From Clostridia bacterium (GTDB taxonomy: Bacteria; Bacillota_A; Clostridia; Oscillospirales; CAG-272): a DNA stretch of 64,000 nt. Positions 25,428-34,397 of the stretch are shown here, piece after piece. Position 1 is the first letter of the stretch, and every line of letters starts with the position of its first letter. Position numbers and translations under genes: made by a program. Below the pieces are notes generated by a model that was not told the DNA's origin, did not search any database, and saw only the letters and a list, made by a program, of their open reading frames with translations. Location: NCBI GenBank assembly GCA_017501345.1, contig JAFVXC010000023.1:41962-105961 (forward strand), in the 5' to 3' direction.

Positions 25428-26257
25428 GTGGCTTTGACATTTGGCGATCCTTTGCTATAATCGTCGATTAATTTCCTAATGGTTGCCGCAAAATCATCGT
25501 CAAGACGTGCATCTTCACACTTTAGGGTGTCGTTTTCGTATGAATAGCACTCAAAATATACTCCGTCCTCGTGCTCAGAAAGATAGGTGTTCCAAACGAT
25601 ATTGCTGTTTTCTTCAAATTGAATTAGTATAGAATAGTAAACAGCTCCCCAAACCTCATCCGGAGTTCGAATATAAGAAGGCAAACCCTCTTGCTCGTTT
25701 CTATAGACTGCCCGATTTTGATAAGCATTCTTTATGGAGTTGAAAAGTTCCGGGGCAGTTGAGGTGTCAAAAGTTCCCAAAACGTCGCTTGTTTCAAGAT
25801 GGGCTTTGATAAAACTTTCAGCGCGTGACGAAGGATTTGGTGAAGTGATGTATGACGAGGTGCGAGAGGTGGAAGCTATAAGTGACACTTTGCTTATTTT
25901 CCACTCGTCCATCACAGTTGGAGCGTTAGAATGTTGGTATACTCGATTATAATAACTCGTTGGTCCAATATAGTTGAATTGTTTTACCGTGCATGCAACA
26001 AAGAGCTCTTTATCAACATCATCGATAACGGATAGGTGGAGCGTTTCGTCCTTGTCTTTTTTACTTTCTATTTTAACTTCATACGGCGAAGCTGTAAAAT
26101 AGGCGAGCTGCGGATCACAAAAAATATAATTATCCTCAAAGGCATCGACGAAGTCCCTATCAAAATTTTTCGAATATCGAGGCAATGTGTCGCTTCGGCA
26201 GGATACCAAAGAGAAACAGATCATTACCACGATTATGTTTGAAATGAATTTAGTCAT
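25424..26257 (-). CDS. Lipoprotein of unknown function (paralogue 1)
   Basis: A 277-residue predicted lipoprotein: signal MTKFISNIIVVMICFSLVSC with the lipobox Cys at residue 20. The C-terminal part (NIVWNTYLSEHEDGVYFECY) resembles ENLVWETEIRESDGKHYMYF in the next gene, so the two look paralogous. No known domain is recognised. Base composition is visibly more AT-rich than the flanking operons, which suggests transfer. GGGAGGTGA precedes the ATG. Confidence 0.75.
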   Translation of the reverse strand: MTKFISNIIVVMICFSLVSCRSDTLPRYSKNFDRDFVDAFEDNYIFCDPQLAYFTASPYEVKIESKKDKDETLHLSVIDDVDKELFVACTVKQFNYIGPTSYYNRVYQHSNAPTVMDEWKISKVSLIASTSRTSSYITSPNPSSRAESFIKAHLETSDVLGTFDTSTAPELFNSIKNAYQNRAVYRNEQEGLPSYIRTPDEVWGAVYYSILIQFEENSNIVWNTYLSEHEDGVYFECYSYENDTLKCEDARLDDDFAATIRKLIDDYSKGSPNVKAT

Positions 26258-26294
26258 AAGTCACCTCCCGATTCAGCACCTTAGAATATTTGTA

Positions 26295-27074
26295 TCACGT
26301 TTTAGGAATCAATTCCGAAATTTCCTCGCTTAACGGAACGTAGATAATGTCCCAAAAGCCATCAGGATGATCTTCATCTGCGGTATACCAATAGAAATAC
26401 ATATAGTGTTTTCCGTCTGATTCCCTTATTTCAGTCTCCCATACCAAGTTTTCGTACTCCTCGAATACAACTCGAATGAATAGTAAGTTTCCTTCGGGTT
26501 CTTTTGTAACAAAGTGATAGAATGGACTACCGACCTCTTCGCACTTCCCACTCTCGAGCATCCTGACAATATGTGATTGGAAATTTGCTGCATCCGTACC
26601 GGATAACGATGCAATGGTTTCCTGTACTTTATTACTTCCGATAGAAAACCACGTTTTTGAATTTGGCGGAGACTCCCTCCCTTGCCAATATAGCTCTACG
26701 CTTTTGTAGTTAAGGGTCAGTATTTCCTGCTCCGACAGCCCGGCCTTCTTATTCCGTACGATCTGGACGTCTCCGATTCCGGTATTGAATAAAACATTTA
26801 TTCTTTGGATACACAAATATTCGTCAAGTGAAACGTCTTTAATCGCGTAATAAGTATCAAAAAAACCAGTATTTCGATAGGTACCAATGCTATTTTCGGA
26901 ACAAAACAAATGAATCAAATTGGGGGCCGCGTCGATATAATTTTCGTAACAATATTCAGGTGTATAATAATCCGGATAATCTACTTTATACCCTTTAGTT
27001 CCTTTACATGCTGTAAGCAAGTAAAAGAGCAGAAGTATCATCAGCAAGCAACAAGACAAAACCTTTTTCTTCAC
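26295..27074 (-). CDS. Lipoprotein of unknown function (paralogue 2)
   Basis: A 259-residue predicted lipoprotein with signal MKKKVLSCCLLMILLLFYLL and lipobox LTAC. It starts at a GTG (27074) with GGAGG about 10 bases upstream. It shares the C-terminal pattern with the gene 37 bases downstream, and both are aromatic- and acid-rich secreted proteins without a recognised domain. The neighbourhood is AT-rich and isolated, with no linked enzyme or transporter that hints at a job. Confidence 0.75.
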   Translation of the reverse strand: MKKKVLSCCLLMILLLFYLLTACKGTKGYKVDYPDYYTPEYCYENYIDAAPNLIHLFCSENSIGTYRNTGFFDTYYAIKDVSLDEYLCIQRINVLFNTGIGDVQIVRNKKAGLSEQEILTLNYKSVELYWQGRESPPNSKTWFSIGSNKVQETIASLSGTDAANFQSHIVRMLESGKCEEVGSPFYHFVTKEPEGNLLFIRVVFEEYENLVWETEIRESDGKHYMYFYWYTADEDHPDGFWDIIYVPLSEEISELIPKT

Positions 27075-27462
27075 CTTTCGCTTCGCCTCCTTTCACAGGC
27101 ATAATACCAAATCCAAGAATTTTGAAATATGCAAAAAGGAACTCTCTCGATAAACGGGAGGGTTCCTTTTCAATCTTTCATGAAGCACCGGCAGTGGATA
27201 TTTTGAATCATATACTGCTTCAAACGAAGTGAGGAACCGATCGCAAGAATACCGCAAGGGGTAGAACACAGGGCTTTGAAACGGACAGAGCAAACTGTAA
27301 ACTTCCAATATTATGGAAGTTTGCAATGCTATTTTACCACAGGTCGATACGAAAATGTTGAATAAAATGTAAAGAAAGCATCTGTAGCAGCACAAGGCAT
27401 CGGGAAAGTCAACGAAGAAAAAAGAAAAAGACAAAATATCAGAAAAAATTTCGGCGAAGCGG
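27075..27462. other. AT-rich intergenic region without a gene
   Basis: About 390 bases contain a hairpin with T-run (27133-27171, see separate entry) and a palindrome AAACTTCCA-ATAT-TATGGAAGTTT near 27298-27322. I see no credible gene; one open frame on the minus strand has no ribosome binding site and unlikely composition. Confidence 0.6.
27133..27171. terminator. Hairpin with A-run and T-run
   Basis: AAAAGGAACTCTCTCG-ATAAA-CGGGAGGGTTCCTTTT, with one or two G-T pairs. It lies upstream of the lipoprotein genes and may terminate transcription from either side. Confidence 0.65.
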
Positions 27463-27491
27463 TTGACATTCCATCTGCCGTGCGGTACAAT
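27463..27491 (+). promoter_or_regulatory. Promoter for the SGNH esterase operon
   Basis: TTGACA, 17-base spacer, TACAAT; 34 bases upstream of the first esterase start. Confidence 0.85.
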
Positions 27492-27525
27492 AAACGTAAT
27501 CTTACAGAAAATAAGGAGCAGCCTT

Positions 27526-28515
27526 ATGAAGCTCACCCTGAAGGAGATCACCGAGATCACACGCGGTGCGGTTCGCATCGCCGAAAACGACGGTGCATTC
27601 TCCTTTTACCGATTTACCGAAAAGCAAACCGAGATCTGCCTCTCGTACGACACGCGGTGCTTTCGCAGTAACCATCTTGCAACTGCGGGGATCCGCCTCG
27701 CAATGAAGACCGACACGACCGCCATTCGCTTTGACTACAAGCTTTTGACGATGTCGACCCGCGGCTTTGCATACTTCGACGTTTACGTCAACGGAGCGCT
27801 CGAAAAGCACTTCGGCACGAGCGGCGAGGATTTACGCGAAGGATCGGTCTGCATTTCTCTTCCTGCCGGAGTAAAGACAGTCGAAATCTACCTTCCCTAT
27901 CTGTGCTGTGCGGTCCTTTCAAATATTGAGATCGACGACGGCGCAAGCCTCGAGGGTCTCACCCGAAAAAAAACGATGCTCACCTTCGGCGACTCGATCA
28001 CGCAGGGATACGATGCGATCCATCCCTCTCTTACCTATGCATCTCAGCTTGCGCGCCTCCTTGACGCCGAGCAGATCAATAAGGGCATCGGCGGCGAGGT
28101 CTTCTTCCCGCCGCTCCTTGAAGACAGAGATGCGATCGAGCCCGACTATATTACGGTCGCATACGGCACGAATGACTGGAGCAGGACACCATCGCGCGAG
28201 GCCTTCGCGGACAACTGCCGCGCATTCTACACACGCCTGTCCGAGCTGTACCCGAATGCAAGGATCTTTGCAGTCTCTCCAACCTGGCGCCTGAACGGAT
28301 ACCGCACAACGACCGGCTTCGGCGCCCCCGTAACCGAAATCTACCCTCTGATGTGCGAGATCTGTGAGGGTCTCCCGAACGTTACGGTGATCGATGCCTA
28401 TAATTTCATTCCGCACCAAAAGGAATTCTTTCTCGATCGCTCCCTCCATCCGAACGATCTCGGCTTCGGGCAGTACGCTATGGGACTGTACCGGGAGATC
28501 ATAAAGCACGTTTAA
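27526..28515 (+). CDS. SGNH/GDSL hydrolase (esterase), copy 1
   Basis: A 329-residue two-domain protein. The N-terminal 140 residues form a beta-rich module (TAGIRLAMKTDTTAIRFDYK, FDVYVNGALEKHFG) as in GDSL esterases that act on carbohydrate esters. The SGNH domain has block I FGDSITQGYD (Ser157), block III YGTNDW (214-217) and block V LHPNDLGF (Asp/His at 308-311). No signal peptide is seen, so it should act in the cytosol. AGGAG lies 7 bases before the ATG. A near-duplicate follows after 39 bases. Confidence 0.9.
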   Translation: MKLTLKEITEITRGAVRIAENDGAFSFYRFTEKQTEICLSYDTRCFRSNHLATAGIRLAMKTDTTAIRFDYKLLTMSTRGFAYFDVYVNGALEKHFGTSGEDLREGSVCISLPAGVKTVEIYLPYLCCAVLSNIEIDDGASLEGLTRKKTMLTFGDSITQGYDAIHPSLTYASQLARLLDAEQINKGIGGEVFFPPLLEDRDAIEPDYITVAYGTNDWSRTPSREAFADNCRAFYTRLSELYPNARIFAVSPTWRLNGYRTTTGFGAPVTEIYPLMCEICEGLPNVTVIDAYNFIPHQKEFFLDRSLHPNDLGFGQYAMGLYREIIKHV

Positions 28516-28554
28516 AATATTTTTATATAATACATAACCGAAAGGAATCAAAGT

Positions 28555-29547
28555 ATGAAGCTCAATCTGGAACAAGTCAAGGAAATCGCGCGCGGTGTGG
28601 CGTACGTCTCCGAAAGCGACGGCGTCTTCACCCTCCACCGTTTCACCAAGGCGCAGGAAGAGACCTATCTTAAGGCAAGCCCTGACAATTTTTACAAAAA
28701 AGCCTTCGCAACCGCAGGCGTCCGTCTTGCGATGAAGACTAGTTCGACGCACGTCCGCTTCGATTTTAAGCTCACCCCCGCATCGAGCCGTCAGTACGCG
28801 TACTTTGACGTTTACGTAAACGGTGCACTCGAAAAGCACTTCGGTGCCGAGGGGAACTCGATCACGAGCGGCTCATCGGACATCGCCCTTGCCGAGGGCG
28901 AAAAGACGGTGGAGATCTTCTTCCCGTGGTCGTACGGTGCAAGAATTTCGAATATCGAGATCGACGACGGCGCAAGCCTTGAGGGTCTTACCCGTTCGAA
29001 AAAGATGATCTCCTTCGGTGACTCGATCACCCACGGCTACGACGCCATCTATCCCTCCCTCTCCTACGCTTCCCGTCTCGCGTTCCTTCTCGATGCGGAA
29101 CAGGTAAACAAGGGCATCGGCGGCGAGAAATTCTTCCCCGCTCTTCTCGACGATAAGGATTCCTTCGATCCCGATTACATCACGGTTGCATACGGAACGA
29201 ACGACTGGAGCAGCAAAATACTCACGGGTGAAGCCTTCAAAGAGAACTGCCGCGAATTTTACACTCGTCTGTCCGCGCTCTACCCGAACGCAAAGATCTT
29301 CGCGATCGCTCCGATCTGGCGTCTGGACGGAAATCGACTGAACAGCAGCCTTGGCGCTCCCGTGACCGAGGTATATCCTATGATCGCCGAGATCTGCAAG
29401 GATCTCCCGAACGTCACGGTGATCAACGCCTACAATTTCGTTCCGCACAGAAAGGAATTCTTTATGGATCTGCGCCTCCACCCGAACGATTTCGGCTTCG
29501 GACTGTACGCAGACGCGCTCTATAAGGAGATCGTGAAGCACATTTAA
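28555..29547 (+). CDS. SGNH/GDSL hydrolase (esterase), copy 2
   Basis: A 330-residue tandem paralogue of the preceding gene, with the same domain order and motifs (FGDSITHGYD, YGTNDWS, LHPNDFGF). By eye more than half the residues are identical, including the beta-module segment FDVYVNGALEKHFG. It too lacks a signal peptide. Both copies keep all catalytic residues, so they may differ in substrate rather than one being inactive. A terminator follows at 29558-29588. Confidence 0.9.
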   Translation: MKLNLEQVKEIARGVAYVSESDGVFTLHRFTKAQEETYLKASPDNFYKKAFATAGVRLAMKTSSTHVRFDFKLTPASSRQYAYFDVYVNGALEKHFGAEGNSITSGSSDIALAEGEKTVEIFFPWSYGARISNIEIDDGASLEGLTRSKKMISFGDSITHGYDAIYPSLSYASRLAFLLDAEQVNKGIGGEKFFPALLDDKDSFDPDYITVAYGTNDWSSKILTGEAFKENCREFYTRLSALYPNAKIFAIAPIWRLDGNRLNSSLGAPVTEVYPMIAEICKDLPNVTVINAYNFVPHRKEFFMDLRLHPNDFGFGLYADALYKEIVKHI

Positions 29548-29557
29548 GCCGTAGCAC

Positions 29558-29588
29558 AAGGGGAGAGTACCCATACTCATCCCCTTTT
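29558..29588 (+). terminator. Terminator after the SGNH pair
   Basis: AAGGGGA-GAGTA-CCCA-TACTC-A-TCCCCTT stem with one bulge, followed by TTTT. Confidence 0.8.
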
Positions 29589-29671
29589 CTGAAAAATCCT
29601 TTGCTAAAACCGTATTGATGACCCCGAAGAGCTTTACTACTATAAAAAATCGAAAAGCAGGATGTTCCGAT

Positions 29672-31762
29672 ATGCTTTACTCATTACCCGTACTCAACAA
29701 GGACGCGATCGCACTGACGCATTTCCCCACCCTCCATCAGGCGTTTATTTTCAGAGCGTGTGAATACGTACCGCTTGAAAAGATCGCCTCGGTACTGAGG
29801 ACCGACGTCGAAGCCGTACGGCAAGCCGCTGCGGATATGGGACTGCCCGATTACGATCCCGGTGACGTCTGGCTGAAAAGAGGATACATCACGATCATCC
29901 GCAGAATGTGGCACATTTTGCCGTACGATCAGCTTCTTGAGCTGCTTGAGATGGATGAGCAAACACTCGCGGTGCTGATGAAGGAGGACGATTTCCTTAA
30001 CGTCAAGCTCAGAGAAAAGCCCCGATGCGAGAGAGTCGTTTGGCGCGAGCTCAGCAACGAGGAAAAGCGTCGAACGCGCGAGATCAAGAAGGTTATGGAA
30101 AAGCTTGACTTTTCGGGAAAGCAGCCGTTTCAATTTGAATATCACGTTCCGCATATCACGTTCTCGGGAAAGGAACGCCTCACCACCCGTATGATCTACG
30201 CCTTTTCGGGGCTCTATCAGCGCGCGTTCGATATCGACAGCGAGGAATTCCTCCCCGACGATCAGCTAAAGGCTTATCAGGAGCTCGGCATCAACGGGAT
30301 CTGGACGCAGGGCATTCTTTCACAGCTTGCAGAGTTTCCGTTTGACCCTGCCGTGTCGGCGGGATACGAGGAGCGCCTCCGGAGAATGCGGGCGATGACC
30401 GAGCGGCTTGACAAATACGGGATCAAGCTCTATCTCTATATCAACGAGCCACGCTATATGCCGCTTTCATTTTTCGAGAAGCATCCCGATATCCGAGGGC
30501 ATATCAGAGGGAATGGCGCCTGCCTGTGTACGTCTACCGAGAAGGTGCAGAACTATTTGAAGGATTCGATCGAATCGATTTGCAGAGCGGTTCCCTTGAT
30601 CGGCGGCTTCTTCACGATCACGCGCTCGGAAAACCTGACCAACTGTTACTCTCACTCGGACTCGAAGACCCGTCCGTGTACCTGCCCGAGATGTAAGGAT
30701 CGCAGTATGGGAGAGGTGATCGGAGAGCTGATGGGGTGCTTCCTTGATGGCGCGCGCCGCGTCAGCCCCGACATCAAGGTCTTCACGTGGAGCTGGAAGT
30801 GGGGAGAGTTCGGCGAGGATATCATCCGTCATCTCCCGAAGGAGGTCATCTTCATCTCGCAGAGCGAGCTCGATATTCCGTTCGAGTTCGGAGGCGTCAA
30901 GGGCAACGTGCTCGACTATTCGATGAGCATCATAGGTCCCGGAGAGCTTGCCAAAAAAGAATGGAGCATCGCAAAGGAATGCGGACTTGAGATCGGTGCG
31001 AAGGTGCAGATCAACACCACGTGGGAGGCGTCAACCGTCCCCGCGATCCCCGTTTCCCCCTCGATCGAGGAGCATATGGAGCGGCTTCTCGGTGAGAACG
31101 TTCAGCATCTGCTGCTGAGCTGGACGCTCGGCGGATATCCCTCCGGGAATATTGCCGCCGCCGCGAAATATTTTTACGAGCGATGCACCCTCCCCGCAGT
31201 GAGCCCCGCTCGAAGGAAAGCGGAGGAGCAATTTGTAAAGGCGTTCCGGGAATTTCCGTTCCATATTCGCGTTTTATATCGCGGCCCGCAAAACGCAGGT
31301 CCTTCGACGCTCTTGTTCGAGGAACCGACGGGATACGAGGCAACGATGACCTGCTTCGCTTACGACGACGTAGAGCGATGGAGGGCGATCTATCCCATAG
31401 ACGTCTTTGAAACGCAGTTCGCAAGGCTTTGTGAGGAGTGGGAGATCGGGCTTGGGATGATCCCCGACAGCGAAACGGACGAGGGCGCAATTATGGCAAG
31501 GGCAACGTACTGCCTCTTCCGCGCATCCCTCAATCAGATCCGCTTCGTTCGATACAGAGACGCGGGACGCTACGCAGACGCCGCTTCGGTGGCAAGGGAC
31601 GAGCGGCGCATAGCCGAGGAGATGCTGTCACTTATGAATCAAAACGCCGCAATCGGATACGAGGCTTCGAATCACTATTATTTTTCAAGAGGACAGCTCG
31701 CCGAAAAGATCGTAAACTGCGATTATATCATCGACGCTTTCAGCAAAAGAGCGACCTGTTAA
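29672..31762 (+). CDS. Putative glycoside hydrolase-like protein (TIM-barrel, uncertain family)
   Basis: A 696-residue protein without signal peptide. Residues around 25-60 (EKIASVLRTDVEAVRQAAADMG) look like a helix-turn-helix. The middle resembles GH20/DUF4838-type barrels: GINGIWTQGILSQ, KLYLYINEPRYMP, a GFFTITRSENL strand, the CTCPRCKDRS knuckle, and DIKVFTWSWKWGEF. The family assignment is tentative and the catalytic residues are not identified. The ATG at 29672 was chosen because AGGA lies 9 bases upstream; earlier ATGs lack a site. With the two esterases before it, it suggests a cytosolic glycan-processing locus. Confidence 0.6.
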   Translation: MLYSLPVLNKDAIALTHFPTLHQAFIFRACEYVPLEKIASVLRTDVEAVRQAAADMGLPDYDPGDVWLKRGYITIIRRMWHILPYDQLLELLEMDEQTLAVLMKEDDFLNVKLREKPRCERVVWRELSNEEKRRTREIKKVMEKLDFSGKQPFQFEYHVPHITFSGKERLTTRMIYAFSGLYQRAFDIDSEEFLPDDQLKAYQELGINGIWTQGILSQLAEFPFDPAVSAGYEERLRRMRAMTERLDKYGIKLYLYINEPRYMPLSFFEKHPDIRGHIRGNGACLCTSTEKVQNYLKDSIESICRAVPLIGGFFTITRSENLTNCYSHSDSKTRPCTCPRCKDRSMGEVIGELMGCFLDGARRVSPDIKVFTWSWKWGEFGEDIIRHLPKEVIFISQSELDIPFEFGGVKGNVLDYSMSIIGPGELAKKEWSIAKECGLEIGAKVQINTTWEASTVPAIPVSPSIEEHMERLLGENVQHLLLSWTLGGYPSGNIAAAAKYFYERCTLPAVSPARRKAEEQFVKAFREFPFHIRVLYRGPQNAGPSTLLFEEPTGYEATMTCFAYDDVERWRAIYPIDVFETQFARLCEEWEIGLGMIPDSETDEGAIMARATYCLFRASLNQIRFVRYRDAGRYADAASVARDERRIAEEMLSLMNQNAAIGYEASNHYYFSRGQLAEKIVNCDYIIDAFSKRATC

Positions 31763-31767
31763 CAGCA

Positions 31768-31799
31768 AAGGGACTGTCTCAATGAGACAGCCCCTTTTT
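31768..31799. terminator. Terminator of the GGGACTGTCTC type
   Basis: AAGGGACTGTCTC-AAT-GAGACAGCCCCTTTTT. Closely related hairpins occur near 50.35, 50.51 and 58.59 kb. It separates convergent genes. Confidence 0.85.
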
Positions 31800-31808
31800 C
31801 ATTCTGTT

Positions 31809-32981
31809 TTACCCGCGGTCGATCTCGATCACCGCGTAATGATCCGGGAAGGCGGCGAGGATCACGCCCGCGATCTTTTCTTTAAGCTCGGTGTCCGAAA
31901 GCGCAAGCTCGAACGGCGCCTGTACGTCAAAGATCAGATTGGTGTGCGATTTGCCCTCGACGAAGCGGAAATCGTGGATCAGAAGCGCAGGATCGATCGC
32001 GCGTACGATCGCCGTAACACGCTCGCGCATATCGTTCACTCGCTCGTCGTCGGTCACGATCGGATCCATATGCACCGTCGCCTCAATACCGCGTGCCCGA
32101 AGCTCACGCTCGATGTTATCAATCGTGTCGTGCGTATGAAAGACGTCGACAGTGCCATCCACCTCAACGTGGAAGGATGCAAAGATCTTGCCGGGACCGT
32201 AATTGTGGATCAGCATATCGTGCAGCCCGAGGATCTCGGGATATTTTCCAACCACCGTGTTGATCTCCTGCACGAGCGCCTCGGTCGGGCCCTCTCCGAG
32301 AATGGCGTTCTTCGCCTCGCCAAGGATCCTGATCCCCGCGATCGCCACGAGAACCGAAACGGCGATGCCCATCACGGCGTCAAGGCTGAACGGAAGCGAG
32401 ACGAATCTGCCGACCACGGTCGCAACGAGAACTGCCGCCGTAGCACCCGCGTCGGAAAGACTGTCGGCGGCGGTCGCCCGCATCACCGAGGAATCGATCC
32501 TTTTCGCAACACTGCGGTTCAGGAAACAGAGCCAGAGCTTTACAAGCACCGAGACCGACAGCACGATCACGGCAGGGATCGAAAAGCTGCTTTCTCCCGC
32601 GTCCCCGAACAGCTTCGTGATCGACTCGGTAAAGAGCTCATAAGAGATCAGAAGAATGAGCAGCGATACCACGACCGACGCGACGTATTCAATTCGCGCG
32701 TGCCCGAAGGGGTGATGTCGGTCTGCGGGCTTTGCCGCGATACGGAAGCAGAAGAGCGAAACGATCTGCGAGCCCGCGTCGGACAGATTATTGAAGGCGT
32801 CCGCCTCGATCGAAACGGACGAAAGCAGGAATCCGACGGTGAACTTCCCCGCAAAAAGGAGAAGGTTCATAATGATCCCGACGATGCTGACCATCGTGCC
32901 ATACGCACGGCGCACCTTCGGATCCTTCACGTCGCGGTAATTCCGAACAAAAAGCTTTGATAAAAGGGTTGTCATATACAC
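31809..32981 (-). CDS. Cation diffusion facilitator family transporter
   Basis: A 390-residue divalent-metal/proton antiporter of the CDF family. Six hydrophobic segments precede a cytosolic C-terminal domain. The metal-site helices are visible as IEADAFNNLSDAGS (TM2) and MRATAADSLSDAGATAA (TM5), and the HHPFGHARIEYVAS loop is typical of the FieF/MamB group. The C-terminus is longer than in FieF. It exports Zn, Fe or Mn; the metal cannot be told from sequence alone. Confidence 0.92.
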   Translation of the reverse strand: MYMTTLLSKLFVRNYRDVKDPKVRRAYGTMVSIVGIIMNLLLFAGKFTVGFLLSSVSIEADAFNNLSDAGSQIVSLFCFRIAAKPADRHHPFGHARIEYVASVVVSLLILLISYELFTESITKLFGDAGESSFSIPAVIVLSVSVLVKLWLCFLNRSVAKRIDSSVMRATAADSLSDAGATAAVLVATVVGRFVSLPFSLDAVMGIAVSVLVAIAGIRILGEAKNAILGEGPTEALVQEINTVVGKYPEILGLHDMLIHNYGPGKIFASFHVEVDGTVDVFHTHDTIDNIERELRARGIEATVHMDPIVTDDERVNDMRERVTAIVRAIDPALLIHDFRFVEGKSHTNLIFDVQAPFELALSDTELKEKIAGVILAAFPDHYAVIEIDRG

Positions 32982-33023
32982 TCCGATATAAGCCTTCGAC
33001 CTGTACGGTCAGAAGCCGAATTG

Positions 33024-34283
33024 TTATCCTCTTGAGCGCAGGACCTCTGCGGCAGCAGACAAAATGCCGATCTTACCGCTGTCATAGGTCAGGCCGCCCT
33101 GCAGGAACGCCGTATACGGCGGGCGAAGCGGGCCGTCTGCCGACAACTCGATCGATGAGCCCATCGTGAATGCCCCCGCCGCCATAATGACCTGATCACC
33201 GTATCCCGGCATCGCCCACGGCTCGGGCGTCACGTATGCGTCAACGGGAGATCCCGCCTGAATGCCGCGGCAAAAGGCGCAAAGCCCCTCAGGAGAGCCC
33301 ATAATGACGGTCTGAATGATGTCGTCACGCGGCACGTCGTAGCGCGGCTCAACCTCGTAGCCGAGCTTTTCGAAGATATATGCCGCAAGCAGTGAGGTCT
33401 TGAGCGCCTGCGCCGTCGTATGCGGCGCGTAGAAAAGACCCTTGTAGAGATTCTTGTTCTGTCCGAGCGTCGCACCGACCTCGGTTCCGACACCGACCGA
33501 CGTGAGGCGGTAAGAGCAAAGCTCGACCGCGCGCTTCGTCCCCGCGATGTAGCCGCCCGTCTCTGCCATACCGCCACCGGGGTTCTTGATAAGCGATCCG
33601 ACGATCAGATCAGCCCCCACCGCGGTCGGCTCAACCGTATCGGTAAACTCTCCGTAGCAGTTATCGACCGTCACAACGGCATCGGGAGCGACCTCGCGCA
33701 CGACGCGCACAAGCTCCCCGATCTCCGCGACCGAGAGGGTCCTGCGGTTCAGGTATCCCTTCGAGCGCTGAACGAACACCATCTTTACTTTATTTTTATT
33801 TTCCTCGAGATATGCCCGGATTGCAGGGAAATCAAAGGTTTTCCCGTCCACAAGATCGATCTGGTGATAGTCGACGCCAAAATCACGAAGCGAGCCGTTT
33901 CCGGGCGTTCCCGTGAGACCGATGACCTCCTCAAGGGTGTCGTACGGCTTACCTGCCACCGATAGCATAATATCCCCGGGGCGCAGAATGCCGAACAGCG
34001 CGATCGTGAGCGCGTGCGTGCCGCTGACGATCGTATGGCGCACGAACGCCGATTCCGCGCCCATCACGTCTGCCCAGATCTCGTCGAGCGTATCACGCCC
34101 CCTGTCGTCGTATCCGTAGCCCGTGGTGCTTTCGAACATCATATCCGACACACGGTGCTCGGCAAAGCTGTCCATTACCTTCTTCGTATTTGCAAAGGCG
34201 ATCCGATCGATCCGCCGAAACTGCTCACTGAGCGCTTCCTCTGCCTCATCGGCAAGTCTTAAAAGTTTATCCGAAAATTCCAT
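33024..34283 (-). CDS. Methionine gamma-lyase-like PLP enzyme (YnbB/aluminium resistance family)
   Basis: A 419-residue fold-type I PLP enzyme. It starts with the family pattern DRIAFANTKKVMDSF, MMFESTTGYGYDDRGRDTLDEIWADV, has VTVDNCYGEFTD before the PLP lysine in GSLIKNPGGGMAETGGYIAG. This family, typified by B. subtilis YnbB, is annotated as methionine gamma-lyase-like or aluminium resistance protein; its physiological substrate is not firmly known. No cysteine or methionine genes flank it. Confidence 0.85.
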   Translation of the reverse strand: MEFSDKLLRLADEAEEALSEQFRRIDRIAFANTKKVMDSFAEHRVSDMMFESTTGYGYDDRGRDTLDEIWADVMGAESAFVRHTIVSGTHALTIALFGILRPGDIMLSVAGKPYDTLEEVIGLTGTPGNGSLRDFGVDYHQIDLVDGKTFDFPAIRAYLEENKNKVKMVFVQRSKGYLNRRTLSVAEIGELVRVVREVAPDAVVTVDNCYGEFTDTVEPTAVGADLIVGSLIKNPGGGMAETGGYIAGTKRAVELCSYRLTSVGVGTEVGATLGQNKNLYKGLFYAPHTTAQALKTSLLAAYIFEKLGYEVEPRYDVPRDDIIQTVIMGSPEGLCAFCRGIQAGSPVDAYVTPEPWAMPGYGDQVIMAAGAFTMGSSIELSADGPLRPPYTAFLQGGLTYDSGKIGILSAAAEVLRSRG

Positions 34284-34314
34284 ATTGATAGCCTTTTTCT
34301 GTTTTTAAATTTTT

Positions 34315-34395
34315 GCGAGAAAAGTTCTTGAAGATCCTTAAGAGGCTTCTTACAAGAAGCTTCTTAAGCGGAGCTTGAGGCAGAGCCCCGAACTC
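34315..34395 (-). repeat. Dispersed intergenic hairpin repeat, copy D
   Basis: Plus strand AAAAGTTCTTGAAGATC, then AGGCTTCTT..AAGAAGCTTCTT, then GAGGCAGAGCCCCGAA. This is a diverged copy of the family seen at 12.8, 15.2 and 17.1 kb. Confidence 0.5.
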
Positions 34396-34397
34396 CG

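Noticed and set aside
27093..27578. 161-codon minus-strand frame, Phe/Cys-rich
   Set aside because: No ribosome binding site, spans the esterase promoter, and its composition reflects an AT-rich intergenic region.
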